Of a DNA stretch of 60,109 nucleotides, positions 45,580-55,678 are shown piece by piece. Position numbers and translations under genes: made by a program. This DNA comes from a virus. The stretch covers positions 658 through 60,766 of the IMG/VR virus record IMGVR_UViG_3300037961_003044. The stretch is one strand, 5' to 3'. Position 1 is the first letter of the stretch. Each line of letters begins with the position of its first letter. The notes below the pieces were generated by a model, which was not told the DNA's origin, did no database searches, and saw only the letters and a list, made by a program, of their open reading frames with translations.

Positions 45580-47811
45580 TCAAACCTTATTTTGGTTCCT
45601 GATGGTATTGGCTGTCAGGGCATCCTGTAGTCGCATCTGATGCTCAGTTCGCATACGGCTCAGTTCCATTTCGTTCTGGGCGCGTTGTTGGCTAATAGAC
45701 ATCTTCTGCTGGGCCTCAGCTTGCTTGATCTGAGTCTTCGGATCCAGTCCCTGCTGAACCATCTGGGCCTCTTGAGCTGCCATGGCTTGCTGTTGTTCTC
45801 CCGCTTGAGCTTGCTCCAACAGTCCTCCAAGTTCTTCCATTTGTTCTTGGAGTCCCTCGAATCTCTGGCGCAACTGCTCGAACTCAGCTTGGCGAAGAGG
45901 ATCGTTAGCAATACGTTGCAGATGTTGACCCGTGTGTTGGAGGACAGCCATAGCATACACTAGGATTTCCTGCGGATCACCACCCTGCTGTATGGCCGCG
46001 AGACCCTCTGCAACCGATGCCATGTGAACCCCAGCGTGAACAACATCATTCTGAGTATCGGTCAAAATGACCTCGTTGCCAACCCTCATGCTTCCGTTCT
46101 CTTGGGTAGCATCCCATTCGTGATCCTGCAACGTCGTCGCAAGTCGGTTGGCTGGATTGTACCGCTGGACCATATCGAATCCTGCTGTGGCCGCGATGAA
46201 ATCGTTGATTAGGTTTTCACGACCGCCTTCAGGCAACGAACCAGCCAGTGATCCCAACAACGACTGCAAGGTCTGGGTCCGCAAGAAGTGACTTCCTTGG
46301 CCAATAGTCCGAGTCGCACGGACAGTGCAGAACTGCAACACGTTGTCGGGCACACCTTGGGCAGCTAGTTTTTTCCTGAACACCCGAGCGGCTTTGGCTG
46401 TGTCGCTAAAGCTGTTCAACTTGCCAGTCAGTGCCCTTCGGAATCGTTCTGCGTACCAGCTGTCAAGCTGCTCGAAGTACCGTTGAATGCCAGTCTTGGT
46501 CAGGACAGACTGTTGGTTCACAGTCGAAGCAACCTCGAACGCAGTTCTGGGGTTGCCTCTGGGTTGAGCTACCTGTGGCCTGAACTGCGACAGGTTGGCT
46601 TGCAGTTCGGAGTCTAGCTTGGACGACACAGAAGACGCTGCCTCGATAGCCCCGCCGACTCCGTTGAAATTCATTGGCTCGAAGTTAGACTTCCAGATCG
46701 TGAACGGTCCCATACTGACCATCGAGTCAGGCGTTGCGGTTCCGGTCTGTTGGTTGCGTAAATGCAACGAAGCCATCACGAACGCATTGTCTACCAACGA
46801 GTTGGTCAGGCGTTCTTTGGTCCACAGAAACGGGAACATCCGTACACCGATGCCTTTGATCGAGTGATACGTGCCGTCGCCACGATCTAACATGAACGGG
46901 CACATGACTTGGTTCCAGTCTTTGTACTTGCGAACCTTGCGGTACAAGAACCCAAAGTCATGATCCAAGTTAACCCAGACCTCAGTGATCCCGCCTTCCT
47001 TGTTGTCCTTGTTAGGGAACTCCTTGAAAAACAACCGGGCTACGTTCACAACTTGGTCTGGACTGGTGTACTCTAAGTCGTTGTTGCGGATAGCTTGTTG
47101 CTGACGTTCCCAGTCTTTCGGGTACACAGCAAACTCATCGGTGGCTCGTAGGATAGACTGCCTGACGGCGTCAACGTCCCAACCAACCTTGGAGGCTACG
47201 TCTGGTTCGTTGATGTACCTGTACAACTCGGCTGGCGTGAACACCTCTCGGACCACACACTTGGTCCATCGGTTCATGTCCGATGGCTCGTTGTTGGCCA
47301 AAAACACGCGGTCGTGTTTCTTGGGGTAGGTGACCCAGTCATCCTCGCGTTCCCACAACATAGGCCCACTGCCGTACAAAACCATTTCGTGCTGGCTCAA
47401 CTGGGTGCCGTAGTCCAGCGAAGGATCTTGGCGTTGCAGGTCATCAAACTCTTGAGTTAGGATCTTGCTCCACTGAGCATCCTGGTCAGGGTTTCCAGAA
47501 TCGCACTTAATCGTAGCGTACGTGGGCACCTCGGCAAACAGGTCGTAGTATGCAGTCAACGATGTCTGCAAAAACGACAGTGCTTGGCCAGAGTTGAAAT
47601 TACTCCTGTACTTCTGTCCTGCTCGGGCTAAAGCATCGGATGAGTACGGTGGATTACCGTCGATCAGTCCTTTGACCCTAGTGTTTCGGTCTACACGTCT
47701 GTCGTTCTGATCGATGACATCTTCAGCGATTTGACGGGCAACAATCGGATCGTTAACCCTTGTGCTGGGCACAGATCCGTTTTCATTCAAGTTCAATAGT
47801 TCGTCGTTCAT
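45580..47811 (-). CDS. Portal protein, module B (743 aa)
   Basis: Start at ATG 47811, overlapping the upstream stop (ATGA); a frame 10 codons longer reads into the zinc gene. N-terminal N-P-P-Y-S-S-D-A-L-A, Y-G-S-G-P-M-L-W-E-R (a portal-like wing segment), T-E-V-W-V-N-L; long helical C-terminus, Gln- and Met-rich, fitting a portal barrel. Follows terminase and a small zinc protein, as in several podovirus genomes. Distinct from the module A portal. Confidence 0.8.
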   Translation of the reverse strand: MNDELLNLNENGSVPSTRVNDPIVARQIAEDVIDQNDRRVDRNTRVKGLIDGNPPYSSDALARAGQKYRSNFNSGQALSFLQTSLTAYYDLFAEVPTYATIKCDSGNPDQDAQWSKILTQEFDDLQRQDPSLDYGTQLSQHEMVLYGSGPMLWEREDDWVTYPKKHDRVFLANNEPSDMNRWTKCVVREVFTPAELYRYINEPDVASKVGWDVDAVRQSILRATDEFAVYPKDWERQQQAIRNNDLEYTSPDQVVNVARLFFKEFPNKDNKEGGITEVWVNLDHDFGFLYRKVRKYKDWNQVMCPFMLDRGDGTYHSIKGIGVRMFPFLWTKERLTNSLVDNAFVMASLHLRNQQTGTATPDSMVSMGPFTIWKSNFEPMNFNGVGGAIEAASSVSSKLDSELQANLSQFRPQVAQPRGNPRTAFEVASTVNQQSVLTKTGIQRYFEQLDSWYAERFRRALTGKLNSFSDTAKAARVFRKKLAAQGVPDNVLQFCTVRATRTIGQGSHFLRTQTLQSLLGSLAGSLPEGGRENLINDFIAATAGFDMVQRYNPANRLATTLQDHEWDATQENGSMRVGNEVILTDTQNDVVHAGVHMASVAEGLAAIQQGGDPQEILVYAMAVLQHTGQHLQRIANDPLRQAEFEQLRQRFEGLQEQMEELGGLLEQAQAGEQQQAMAAQEAQMVQQGLDPKTQIKQAEAQQKMSISQQRAQNEMELSRMRTEHQMRLQDALTANTIRNQNKV

Positions 47812-48281
47812 ACCGTAGCCTCCCATTTGTCGTGGGGACATTTCTCAGTTGCAACATGCAGTTTAACACCCGTGCAGCCGCATGATCCGCACCTACCTAT
47901 ACCAAAGGCAGATTCCCCGTTCCAGAAAGAACATTCCATGCAAGTATTCCTACGCTCCAGTAGTTGCTCCTCAGTGACCAACGGGAATCCTTTGCTGGTC
48001 CACTTGGACAAGGCGTACGCTGCCTTGGACAGTAACTGCGACCACGTAGGCGGTTCAGTATGTCTACATCGTACCTCTTGGTCTTGAACTGGCATGCGCT
48101 CGCATATCGAGTCCATTATCACTAACTCCAAGTTCTTGGGCGGGATCTGGTCGATGCTGTGGTAGTGACTTCTGACGTTGTTGACTAGATACTGAAAACT
48201 AGTGGCACTTATGATTGTGCCTTCGACTTCGTAGTCCCAGCCCTTGGGAGGAGTGGTGTCGGTTTGATGTAGTACTTGCAT
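47808..48281 (-). CDS. Zinc-ribbon protein between terminase and portal (157 aa)
   Basis: C-terminal Cys pattern C-M-E-C...C-G-S-C-G-C...C-P-H-D-K-W forms one or two zinc sites; N-terminal part mixed and not recognised. Coupled to the portal by a 4-base overlap. Similar Cys-rich genes sit next to terminases in other phages; exact role unknown. Confidence 0.6.
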   Translation of the reverse strand: MQVLHQTDTTPPKGWDYEVEGTIISATSFQYLVNNVRSHYHSIDQIPPKNLELVIMDSICERMPVQDQEVRCRHTEPPTWSQLLSKAAYALSKWTSKGFPLVTEEQLLERRNTCMECSFWNGESAFGIGRCGSCGCTGVKLHVATEKCPHDKWEATV

Positions 48282-48282
48282 G

Positions 48283-50112
48283 TTAAAGTGGCGCGTCTAA
48301 GTTGTCGAATTCACCGCCGATGTCGTCGTATATGGCCCCAGCATACTCAGCGTACTCGTCTTTGTCTTGTTCACGGATGTGATCGCCCACAAACACTCCG
48401 ATGCCGCTACGCTTGGCGACCTCTGTCAGGATCACAGTGCAGTCAGCGATGTCAGGGGACATGCCGTACACAGACTTCATGTCTCGCTTGGTCTGGAGCT
48501 TGATCTTGCGTTTCTCGTCCTCAAACTCCCGCGAACAAAACTCCTTGGCTGTCCAAGGGTCGATGCCACGTAACTGTCCAGCTTGTAAGTACTCCCTAGC
48601 CGTGAACCATAACTCAGTCACACGTCGGTCGTAGACCTCCTTGGCTGGGCGCAAGTCCTCGCTGGACACAGGCAGATCACTAGGTGCCCCACCAAACTCG
48701 ACACGAACAATCGCTGGCGACCATTCCTTGGCTAGAATGTCAGCTAAACCACCGCCCTCACCGCTGGCGTCAATCCCGAAGTCCTCGGGCCTGCAACCTC
48801 TGTCATCACAACGCGACTGAATCTGCGATGCCAACTGGTAATGCACAGGCTCACTGGAAGCAGCGTCAATTTCAAGCTCTTCGTACATGTCCAGTTCGAT
48901 CCCAGGTTTGCCGTCCTCGATAATACCAATCTGTGCGAACCGTAGTACAGCACGGTCACCACCACCGAATGCAGGGTCACATGCACCGATGACCTTGATG
49001 TTCCGTCGGAACACAAAGCCTAGATGCGCGTCCATCTTCGCCAGCAACGGTTCGTTGAACACGGTCTTCAAGACACCACTTGGTGCCCAGAACCCACGAT
49101 AGAACTTCCAGAACAACGGTGACTCTGGTCCGTACTTACGACGTGAACCCTCCAACTGATGCTCAGTCATCAGGTACTTGTACGTCGTCTTGCCAGCTAT
49201 GATGTTCGGGCTACGCTCCGCGTCAAACCGCACACAGTACCCAGGCTCACCGTTCAACTGGATTTTGGTTTCCCAGTCCTCGGTTTCTACGTTTACTGAG
49301 TTCCACCCGTCCTTGGGTTCGCTGAACTTGCCATGAGGATCAAAATGACTGTTCGGGTTACCGATGACCAGCATCTGGAACTGTTCACAACCTGCGTACA
49401 GGTTAGCCGTCGCATCAAAGATCGCTTGCGGTGTGTCCGTGGCTTCGTCGATTACGATCAGCACTCGGCTTGTATGGATACCCTGAATGTGACCAACCGC
49501 TGCTGCGGTGTTGCCGTCCTTGACGGCCAGACCGAACACAGCGTTTTTCTCGTCGCCTTTGACTGCTTGCCACACTGTCTTGGAGTCCACCATGTTGCCC
49601 GGTGGATTCCATTCCATCGATGCGTACAGCTTCTGGACCTCGCTCCACATACGTTTGCGGAGCATGCCTTTAGTAGTCGATGTCAGCACTGCTGCACTGA
49701 CATCTGGTTGGCAGATCCACCACACAGTGCTGTACAACGCACCAGCGAAGGTCTTGCCTGAAGCAGCACAACCAGTCCATGACACGAACTGGTTGTCGCA
49801 GAGTGACTGGATTTGTTTCTCCAGCCACATGTTCCATTCGATCTTAGGCCACAGGATGGATACGATGTTTCGGAAGTTATCAAACCGTGTGCATCTGGCT
49901 TTCTGTAAGCCTTGGTAATGCACGAACGACAACATGTCGTACTGCAACTGCGTGAACCCTGGGATTACCTCAAACCCGTAGGTCTTGAGCTGATAGTCTT
50001 TGGACTCGTCAAGTCTCTTGATCAAGTCACCCATGGCAGTGCTGTTCGCTATCTGCCGTTGTCTGGCCTCAAGCTTTTTCTTCTGAGCTTGTTTGGTCAG
50101 AGCCTTTGCCAT
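48283..50112 (-). CDS. terL: Large terminase subunit, module B
   Basis: 609 residues. Walker A G-C-A-A-S-G-K-T at 114-121; Walker B V-L-I-V-I-D-E-A at 217-224; coupling motif V-I-G-N-P-N; RNase H-like nuclease G-A-C-D-P-A-F-G-G-G-D-R near 375 and F-G-I-D-A-S-G-E-G-G-G later. A second packaging motor besides 7382-9049, from a different lineage (different P-loop, A-A-S-G-K-T). Its small terminase is not in the window. Confidence 0.92.
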   Translation of the reverse strand: MAKALTKQAQKKKLEARQRQIANSTAMGDLIKRLDESKDYQLKTYGFEVIPGFTQLQYDMLSFVHYQGLQKARCTRFDNFRNIVSILWPKIEWNMWLEKQIQSLCDNQFVSWTGCAASGKTFAGALYSTVWWICQPDVSAAVLTSTTKGMLRKRMWSEVQKLYASMEWNPPGNMVDSKTVWQAVKGDEKNAVFGLAVKDGNTAAAVGHIQGIHTSRVLIVIDEATDTPQAIFDATANLYAGCEQFQMLVIGNPNSHFDPHGKFSEPKDGWNSVNVETEDWETKIQLNGEPGYCVRFDAERSPNIIAGKTTYKYLMTEHQLEGSRRKYGPESPLFWKFYRGFWAPSGVLKTVFNEPLLAKMDAHLGFVFRRNIKVIGACDPAFGGGDRAVLRFAQIGIIEDGKPGIELDMYEELEIDAASSEPVHYQLASQIQSRCDDRGCRPEDFGIDASGEGGGLADILAKEWSPAIVRVEFGGAPSDLPVSSEDLRPAKEVYDRRVTELWFTAREYLQAGQLRGIDPWTAKEFCSREFEDEKRKIKLQTKRDMKSVYGMSPDIADCTVILTEVAKRSGIGVFVGDHIREQDKDEYAEYAGAIYDDIGGEFDNLDAPL

Positions 50113-50114
50113 GA

Positions 50115-53100
50115 TCAGTACCCAGCGGCGTTAGCTGCTTGAGCGGCTGGAGTAGTAAGATCTCTGGAAAGTCTACCCCCACCTACTGTAGCGGTTATGT
50201 TCTTTTGCCAACTGTCTAATTGTTTCCTAGTCAACCCAGGGACATGCTTCAGCGCACCTACGTACAAGTCTGAATATTCTTTTGCTATGGCTTGTATCCT
50301 AGCGTCTTCTTTGTCCTGAAGAGCTTTGGCCTCTTCTGGTTTACCCGCTGCGATGAGTTCGTCGATGTCTCGCTTCGGCACGATGCGTTTGGCTTCGCGT
50401 AACCTGCGCTCGAAGTTTTGCATCTGACCGCGTAAAGCTCCTTCCCATTCGTACCCGTAGGTTCGTACACCCATATAGCTATATAGCTCTTCTTGCACAG
50501 TATATTCTCTCCCAAATGGTTTTTTCCCATCAGAAAGAATACGAGGTAGTTTCACGCCTAAAGTCTTTGCGATCCCAGGGGCTACTACATACCCCGCAGC
50601 CAAAGCTCTTGCTTTGGCTTGGTCCCAAGCAGGTAATTCTTCGTTTGCTACCTTAACACCTCTGGCTGGATCATAGTTATCCAATAAAATCTGGAACGCC
50701 TGTAACAACGGATGTCTACCACCTACTGTTCGCTGCAAAGCGATTAAACTGTTTTTAATACTATCCGAAAGAGATTCGCCACGCATAGCAGCTTTAAACG
50801 GTATCCCTAATAAAGCATCGGGCATTACATACGACAACGGGGTATAAGCGAATCCGTCTTTATCAAATTTGACTACGGCTACTGACTGGTCTTGGTCCCA
50901 CTCAGGCAAAAGATTCGCTATAATCCAATCGCCAGCCTCGCTAGTATATTCGTCATCGTTGGATCCAATAGCACCCATCAACGCTTCCAAGATAGTGCGA
51001 CCAGCAACCACCGCAGACGCTATTCCTAGAGCCCCTGTCACAGCTCTTCTAGTACCCCTAGATTTTTCAACGGGATTAGAAGATGACATTTCCAAAGAAG
51101 CTATAGCGGCTTGGTTGTAGGTGTTCCTAACCAGCTCTACCTGCCAAGATATAAACGCGTTGAGTAACGAAAAAGCACTAGCTTCTTTGATCGAAGGTGC
51201 AATCGTAGCAGTAGTTGGGGTAGTCGCGACTGTTTTCTTGGCAGCAATCGACATAACCTCATCCATTGTTGCGTCGGGATTAGATGCAGCTTCGCCTAGT
51301 GTCTCAACCAAGAAAGCGTTCATCTTGCCAGCTTGGTCCCCGCCACCATAAATTTTAGTGAGAGCCTTGCTAATCTCCTTCAGACCTTTCATCGGACCGA
51401 AGGCTTCAAGAGTCTTTTTATCTAACCGTTTTCCCATTTCAGCCCACATACGTTTGGCTGTAAGGTCTTTCAGCAGATCGTTCTCCCTTTGGTTTACCAG
51501 TAGCTCTTCAATAATTCGTAGGTTGACTACGTCGTTTAATGCCCCGTAACGATAGGCAAGGTCTTCCATCAGAAGACTGTTGTCTTCTATCAACTTGACT
51601 GGGTCTTTCAAGAACTCAGAAGCTTTTGTATTTACAAACTCTTCTTGGGATTCCAAGGAAGGAGGAGGAGTTCCTTGTTTACGAAGCTTTCTGTTCTTGA
51701 GCAACAATCCAGCAGCTTTAGCATTTATCTTGACCTGATCAGGTAAACTAACTCCACGTTCTGCTATAGCAGCGGAGGGCCATAGTAACCTGCCTTGCCT
51801 TGCCTCGTTATATACAGCCGCAATGTACTGAGTAGAATAGGCCGCTGGGTTTAGAACTACTAGGTTGTACTTGGTTATCCCAGCCAATCGTTTGATAGCA
51901 CGTTTAACGAAACCAAGTTGCTCGGATGAATTGTGTCTAATGAAAAATGATTGAAGCTCTTTGGCATAAGCCTCGGTAGTATACAACGGCCTCAACGAGG
52001 GGTATTTTCGTTTGCTTTGAATACCTAAAGCAAAATTATTGTCAAATACCTGCTGGGTAAACCCTTTGGACTTGTCTACCTCATGAGAAGCCATGCCCGA
52101 TTCTACCAGCAATTCAGCTAATTGGTTTTGCATTTGAAAACCCATTAGCAAGTTGATTTGCTTATCGAGAGTTATTAGAGTGTTAGTCACTGGGTCTTTA
52201 ATCTCCCCGAGTAACTCACGCATAGGTTTGGAAAGTTGTTTACGCTTATAAAGCAACCTGACTGGAACCCCGTTTACAGCAGTTAAACCGATGCTCCAAG
52301 CAAAAGCCTTGTCTCGATCAGTAGTAAGCTCCAATGCGGTTTCCATAGCTTGCTGCTCAGTCATTGGACTAGCAGGGTGTTTCTTGTTGTAAGAGTCTCG
52401 AATGTCTTTGACCGCAGCGTCTTTTATGGACTTAGGTATAGTGTTCCAGTTCCAGTCGTAAGCCTTGTTGAAAACTTTATAACTTCTAGTCAGGTACTCG
52501 CCTATACCCTGCTCGAAGGTAGGCAAGTTCTTTTCCGCTACCAACCCAGAATCAACCATTTTCTGAGTCAGAAAATCGATCATCTTCCTAGCTTGGTCCA
52601 CAAACTCGACCGTCTGCTTGGCTAGTTGCTTGTCAGCGTCGGTTACCACATACGTCGGACCTCTGTGGGCAAACAATCGTTTGGCAAACGAGTCTAAGTC
52701 TAGGTTTTTAATTGCGTTTTTGTCCCTCAGCAAAGCGTCTATGGGGGCTATGTCCCGCTGATCTGATGGCAAAACTTTGCCTTGGGCATCCTTGAAAACA
52801 TTGGACAATGTGGTTTCAAACCCATTCACCAATGTAGCAACATTGTTTTTGAGTCCCGAAGCTTGAGTTCGCAAGAAGTTGGAAACGCGGTTGGCAGCGT
52901 CTGTGGCTTTACCCCCGAATAATTTCTCACGTACTTTATCGCCAAGATTAAACAAGCCCTCGATATTGAACTCTATTTTACCGTCTTTGTAGTTCAAGAA
53001 CGGCCTAAGCGAAGGATCCACTATACCAGCAGTGGCGAACCCGGCACGTTCAGCAACCGGATCTGTTTCAGGATCAACCTCAAAGGGGGACTGCTGTTCG

Positions 53101-54713
53101 GCTTCGATATTCGATACGACCTCCTGCTCAGAAGCTTCGAGTGCAGCCTCCGTAGCTTCCTGACGTTTGGTGTCAACCTGTTGTCGTTTGGTATCCAGCT
53201 CCTGCTGCTTGGACTCCAAAGCTGCGGTAGCCTCGGTAGTAGGTTCAGCTTCAGCTTGAGTTTGTAGTCGCTGGACCTCAGTGGTTAGGGCATCAAGTTC
53301 CAAGTCCAGGTCTTGGGCTTCTTGGATAAGAGCGTTGACTTTGTCTGGTGGGACAGGAGTTGTCTCCTCTAATAGCTCAGATCGTCGGGCCTCTACTTGT
53401 TGGCGTTTAGAATCTAGTTCCTTCTGTTTGGTTTCCAGCGCAAGCGTAGCTTCAGCAGAAGGCTCTGTTTCAGCTTGGGATTGAAGTTGGCTAACTTCAG
53501 ATTCCAGACCCTCAACTTCCAAATCAAGATCTTGAGCCTCTTGGATAGCTTCGCTAGGTGAAGTCTCTCTGGTAGCAGATTCCAGTAACTCAGCTCGCCT
53601 AGCCTCGACCTGCTGTTGTCGGGCCTCAAGTTGCTCTTGCGGAGTTTGGGGAGCAGTAGGTAACTCAGGTGCTGTAGCGAGGATTTCCTCCTCGGTTCGT
53701 CCACCTGTAATAACGTCGGCTGGCTCTGTCGCAACAGGAACCGGACCCGCCTCTTGGGCTGCTGCATCGGTTTGTGGAGTTGTGGTTTCCTCAGCCTGCG
53801 GTTGAACCCTGCCTCGGTATCGACCCCCAAAAGCACTTGCCAAGAGAGACAACAATGCACCAGTGGTCCCTCCAACAACAGTTGCCTCTTCAAAACCCTC
53901 AAACGTACCTCTATCGGGGTCGTAACCTAGCTGTTGAGCAGTTACGTTTTGTAAAGCAGACTGCAAATTCTCCTGGGCAATTTCTTCTGCCCCGCTAATT
54001 GCGGCATCGAGTAGCTTTTTCTTAAATCCTACAGCTTGGCTCCCTGGAATCTTGTTTAGGATTTTGTTTAACGGAACTATCTCCGTCAAACCTACACCCG
54101 CACCCATAAGAGCTGCCCGTAAAGCAGTGTCTTCACTTGCACCAGAGCGTTTGGCGTCTTCGTAAAACTCGTTAGAAGTGGCTGCGGAACCTAACAGCGC
54201 AATGCTAGTGCCTGTTACCCCAGCAGTTTTACCTAAAGCACCCCCGGCCAAAAATCCAGCCGCCGATCCTAGACCTTGTCCTATTTTAGCTGTCCAAGTT
54301 TCCCGAGCTTGCTCATCGATAGGGAATTTCTCCTCGGCAGCTTCTCTTAAAAGTTCTCCGAGCTGGTAAGTTACAAACTCTTCAGGAGGAGTGTCTTTGT
54401 CACGAAGTTTGTCTAGCCCAGATGCACCCAAAGCTATTGACTTCGGAACCGAGGCAAACACATCGAGCGCACCTTTTATGCCAGATTTTAAAGCTACCTC
54501 TCCAAATTCAGCTACTTCGGCTACGGCAGTTGCACCAAGGGCTGGGTCCATTTGACCCCTAAGAACATTCTTATAATCTTCCCTGAACTCAGGATCTTCC
54601 TGTAAGAATTCTTTTTGAGTGGATCCAATAAACTCAATTAAATCCTCATCAGACTCTTGCGAGAAAGCGGGTTCTACTTCTCTGAAAAAAGCAAGGACAT
54701 CTTTAGTAGCCAT
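50115..54713 (-). CDS. Giant internal/ejection protein, module B (1532 aa)
   Basis: N-terminal acidic helical part (F-S-Q-E-S-D-E-D-L-I-E-F), a glycine/alanine zipper region (G-S-A-A-G-F-L-A-G-G-A-L-G, about 150-300), a Pro/Glu linker, then coiled-coil repeats of about 72 residues (Q-Q-V-E-A-R-R-[AS]-E-L-L recurs, about 365-515). A long helical C-terminal half has no catalytic motif I recognise. Equivalent in place to the 2448-residue protein of module A but without the metallopeptidase, methyltransferase or ASCH parts. It probably forms the channel for DNA ejection. Confidence 0.65.
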   Translation of the reverse strand: MATKDVLAFFREVEPAFSQESDEDLIEFIGSTQKEFLQEDPEFREDYKNVLRGQMDPALGATAVAEVAEFGEVALKSGIKGALDVFASVPKSIALGASGLDKLRDKDTPPEEFVTYQLGELLREAAEEKFPIDEQARETWTAKIGQGLGSAAGFLAGGALGKTAGVTGTSIALLGSAATSNEFYEDAKRSGASEDTALRAALMGAGVGLTEIVPLNKILNKIPGSQAVGFKKKLLDAAISGAEEIAQENLQSALQNVTAQQLGYDPDRGTFEGFEEATVVGGTTGALLSLLASAFGGRYRGRVQPQAEETTTPQTDAAAQEAGPVPVATEPADVITGGRTEEEILATAPELPTAPQTPQEQLEARQQQVEARRAELLESATRETSPSEAIQEAQDLDLEVEGLESEVSQLQSQAETEPSAEATLALETKQKELDSKRQQVEARRSELLEETTPVPPDKVNALIQEAQDLDLELDALTTEVQRLQTQAEAEPTTEATAALESKQQELDTKRQQVDTKRQEATEAALEASEQEVVSNIEAEQQSPFEVDPETDPVAERAGFATAGIVDPSLRPFLNYKDGKIEFNIEGLFNLGDKVREKLFGGKATDAANRVSNFLRTQASGLKNNVATLVNGFETTLSNVFKDAQGKVLPSDQRDIAPIDALLRDKNAIKNLDLDSFAKRLFAHRGPTYVVTDADKQLAKQTVEFVDQARKMIDFLTQKMVDSGLVAEKNLPTFEQGIGEYLTRSYKVFNKAYDWNWNTIPKSIKDAAVKDIRDSYNKKHPASPMTEQQAMETALELTTDRDKAFAWSIGLTAVNGVPVRLLYKRKQLSKPMRELLGEIKDPVTNTLITLDKQINLLMGFQMQNQLAELLVESGMASHEVDKSKGFTQQVFDNNFALGIQSKRKYPSLRPLYTTEAYAKELQSFFIRHNSSEQLGFVKRAIKRLAGITKYNLVVLNPAAYSTQYIAAVYNEARQGRLLWPSAAIAERGVSLPDQVKINAKAAGLLLKNRKLRKQGTPPPSLESQEEFVNTKASEFLKDPVKLIEDNSLLMEDLAYRYGALNDVVNLRIIEELLVNQRENDLLKDLTAKRMWAEMGKRLDKKTLEAFGPMKGLKEISKALTKIYGGGDQAGKMNAFLVETLGEAASNPDATMDEVMSIAAKKTVATTPTTATIAPSIKEASAFSLLNAFISWQVELVRNTYNQAAIASLEMSSSNPVEKSRGTRRAVTGALGIASAVVAGRTILEALMGAIGSNDDEYTSEAGDWIIANLLPEWDQDQSVAVVKFDKDGFAYTPLSYVMPDALLGIPFKAAMRGESLSDSIKNSLIALQRTVGGRHPLLQAFQILLDNYDPARGVKVANEELPAWDQAKARALAAGYVVAPGIAKTLGVKLPRILSDGKKPFGREYTVQEELYSYMGVRTYGYEWEGALRGQMQNFERRLREAKRIVPKRDIDELIAAGKPEEAKALQDKEDARIQAIAKEYSDLYVGALKHVPGLTRKQLDSWQKNITATVGGGRLSRDLTTPAAQAANAAGY
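53150..53640. repeat. Tandem coding repeats of about 216 bp
   Basis: Two and a half imperfect copies inside the giant ejection gene; the Q-Q-V-E-A-R-R type segment falls near 53600, 53395 and 53180. Encodes the coiled-coil repeats. Confidence 0.6.
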
Positions 54714-54714
54714 C

Positions 54715-55674
54715 TCAAGGATTCATTCTTTGTTTTCGGTTTCGATATCGATCCAACAAGGATAAACTGCTTACTAAAGGAGCAGGTAATGATAAGTTTC
54801 TTTGATCCGCTATCTCACGAAGCCATGTCAAATTAGACTCAACAGCTTGACGCTCTTCTTCGTCCGTTACGGTTTTTGATTTCTCAACCAATCCCAAATA
54901 TCTACGTTGAATCTCATCGTCATCCATCCCTCTAAAAGATTCGGTGGCGTCATCCTTTTTGTTACTGAGGAATACTTGACCTACGTTAGGAATAGTTAGA
55001 TTCACGCCAGTAGCCTGCGGTTGGGCTAAAAGTTCTGCACCCAATTCAAGCCTAGCTTTAGACTCACGCATGCCAGCTAGGGTTTCTAGCTCCTGCTTTG
55101 CCGTGAAATAGTCCTTGGGTACGTTTTCTTCGGTGAAACTATAAGTGGCCATCAGTTCAGCCTTAATGTCGCGATACTCAGCAATTCGTTCTGCTTGTTT
55201 CCCAGCCAGAAGCTCGTCTTTGAGTTTCTTAACCTGCTGCTGACCGCTTAGGCTCATCCCTTCAGGTGCCCGATATGATCGAACGGCTGCTATATCGCCA
55301 TCGTTCATCAAAGACTGTAGTTCCTCGCCAGCCGTCCGATAACCGTTGTTATCGTTGATCTCTTGCTCAAGCTTTGCGCTCAACTCAGCATTGTCGAGAA
55401 TCTGGTTTTGAACTTTAAGATTGTACTCTTTTTCCCGAATGCTGTTTTGCAACGCATAGTTAGCCGTTTGCATCCGCAACTGGTCTTGACGCAGTCGAGT
55501 CTCGGCTGGCGTTGCTGCCCTAGCTATGGCAGACATAACAGTCGCAAACCTACCGGGAACATCGACATCTTCACCACGTTGAGCGCGTTCCATCAACGTG
55601 CGTCGTCGCTGGCTGGCTTCCATACCAGTGCCGATGCTTTCAAAGAAACTTAAAAATGGATTGTCTTCTGCCAT
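54715..55674 (-). CDS. Internal virion protein, module B (319 aa)
   Basis: Helical and charged, N-terminus N-P-F-L-S-F-F-E-S-I-G-T-G, with long coiled-coil runs. One base separates it from the giant ejection gene. Counterpart by position of 29589-30911. Confidence 0.6.
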   Translation of the reverse strand: MAEDNPFLSFFESIGTGMEASQRRRTLMERAQRGEDVDVPGRFATVMSAIARAATPAETRLRQDQLRMQTANYALQNSIREKEYNLKVQNQILDNAELSAKLEQEINDNNGYRTAGEELQSLMNDGDIAAVRSYRAPEGMSLSGQQQVKKLKDELLAGKQAERIAEYRDIKAELMATYSFTEENVPKDYFTAKQELETLAGMRESKARLELGAELLAQPQATGVNLTIPNVGQVFLSNKKDDATESFRGMDDDEIQRRYLGLVEKSKTVTDEEERQAVESNLTWLREIADQRNLSLPAPLVSSLSLLDRYRNRKQRMNP

Positions 55675-55678
55675 AACT

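Noticed and set aside
52179-52191. Stoperator-like match AGTGTTAGTCACT in module B
   Set aside because: Only 11/13, in mid-gene and encoding V-T-N-T; a match of this quality is easily chance.
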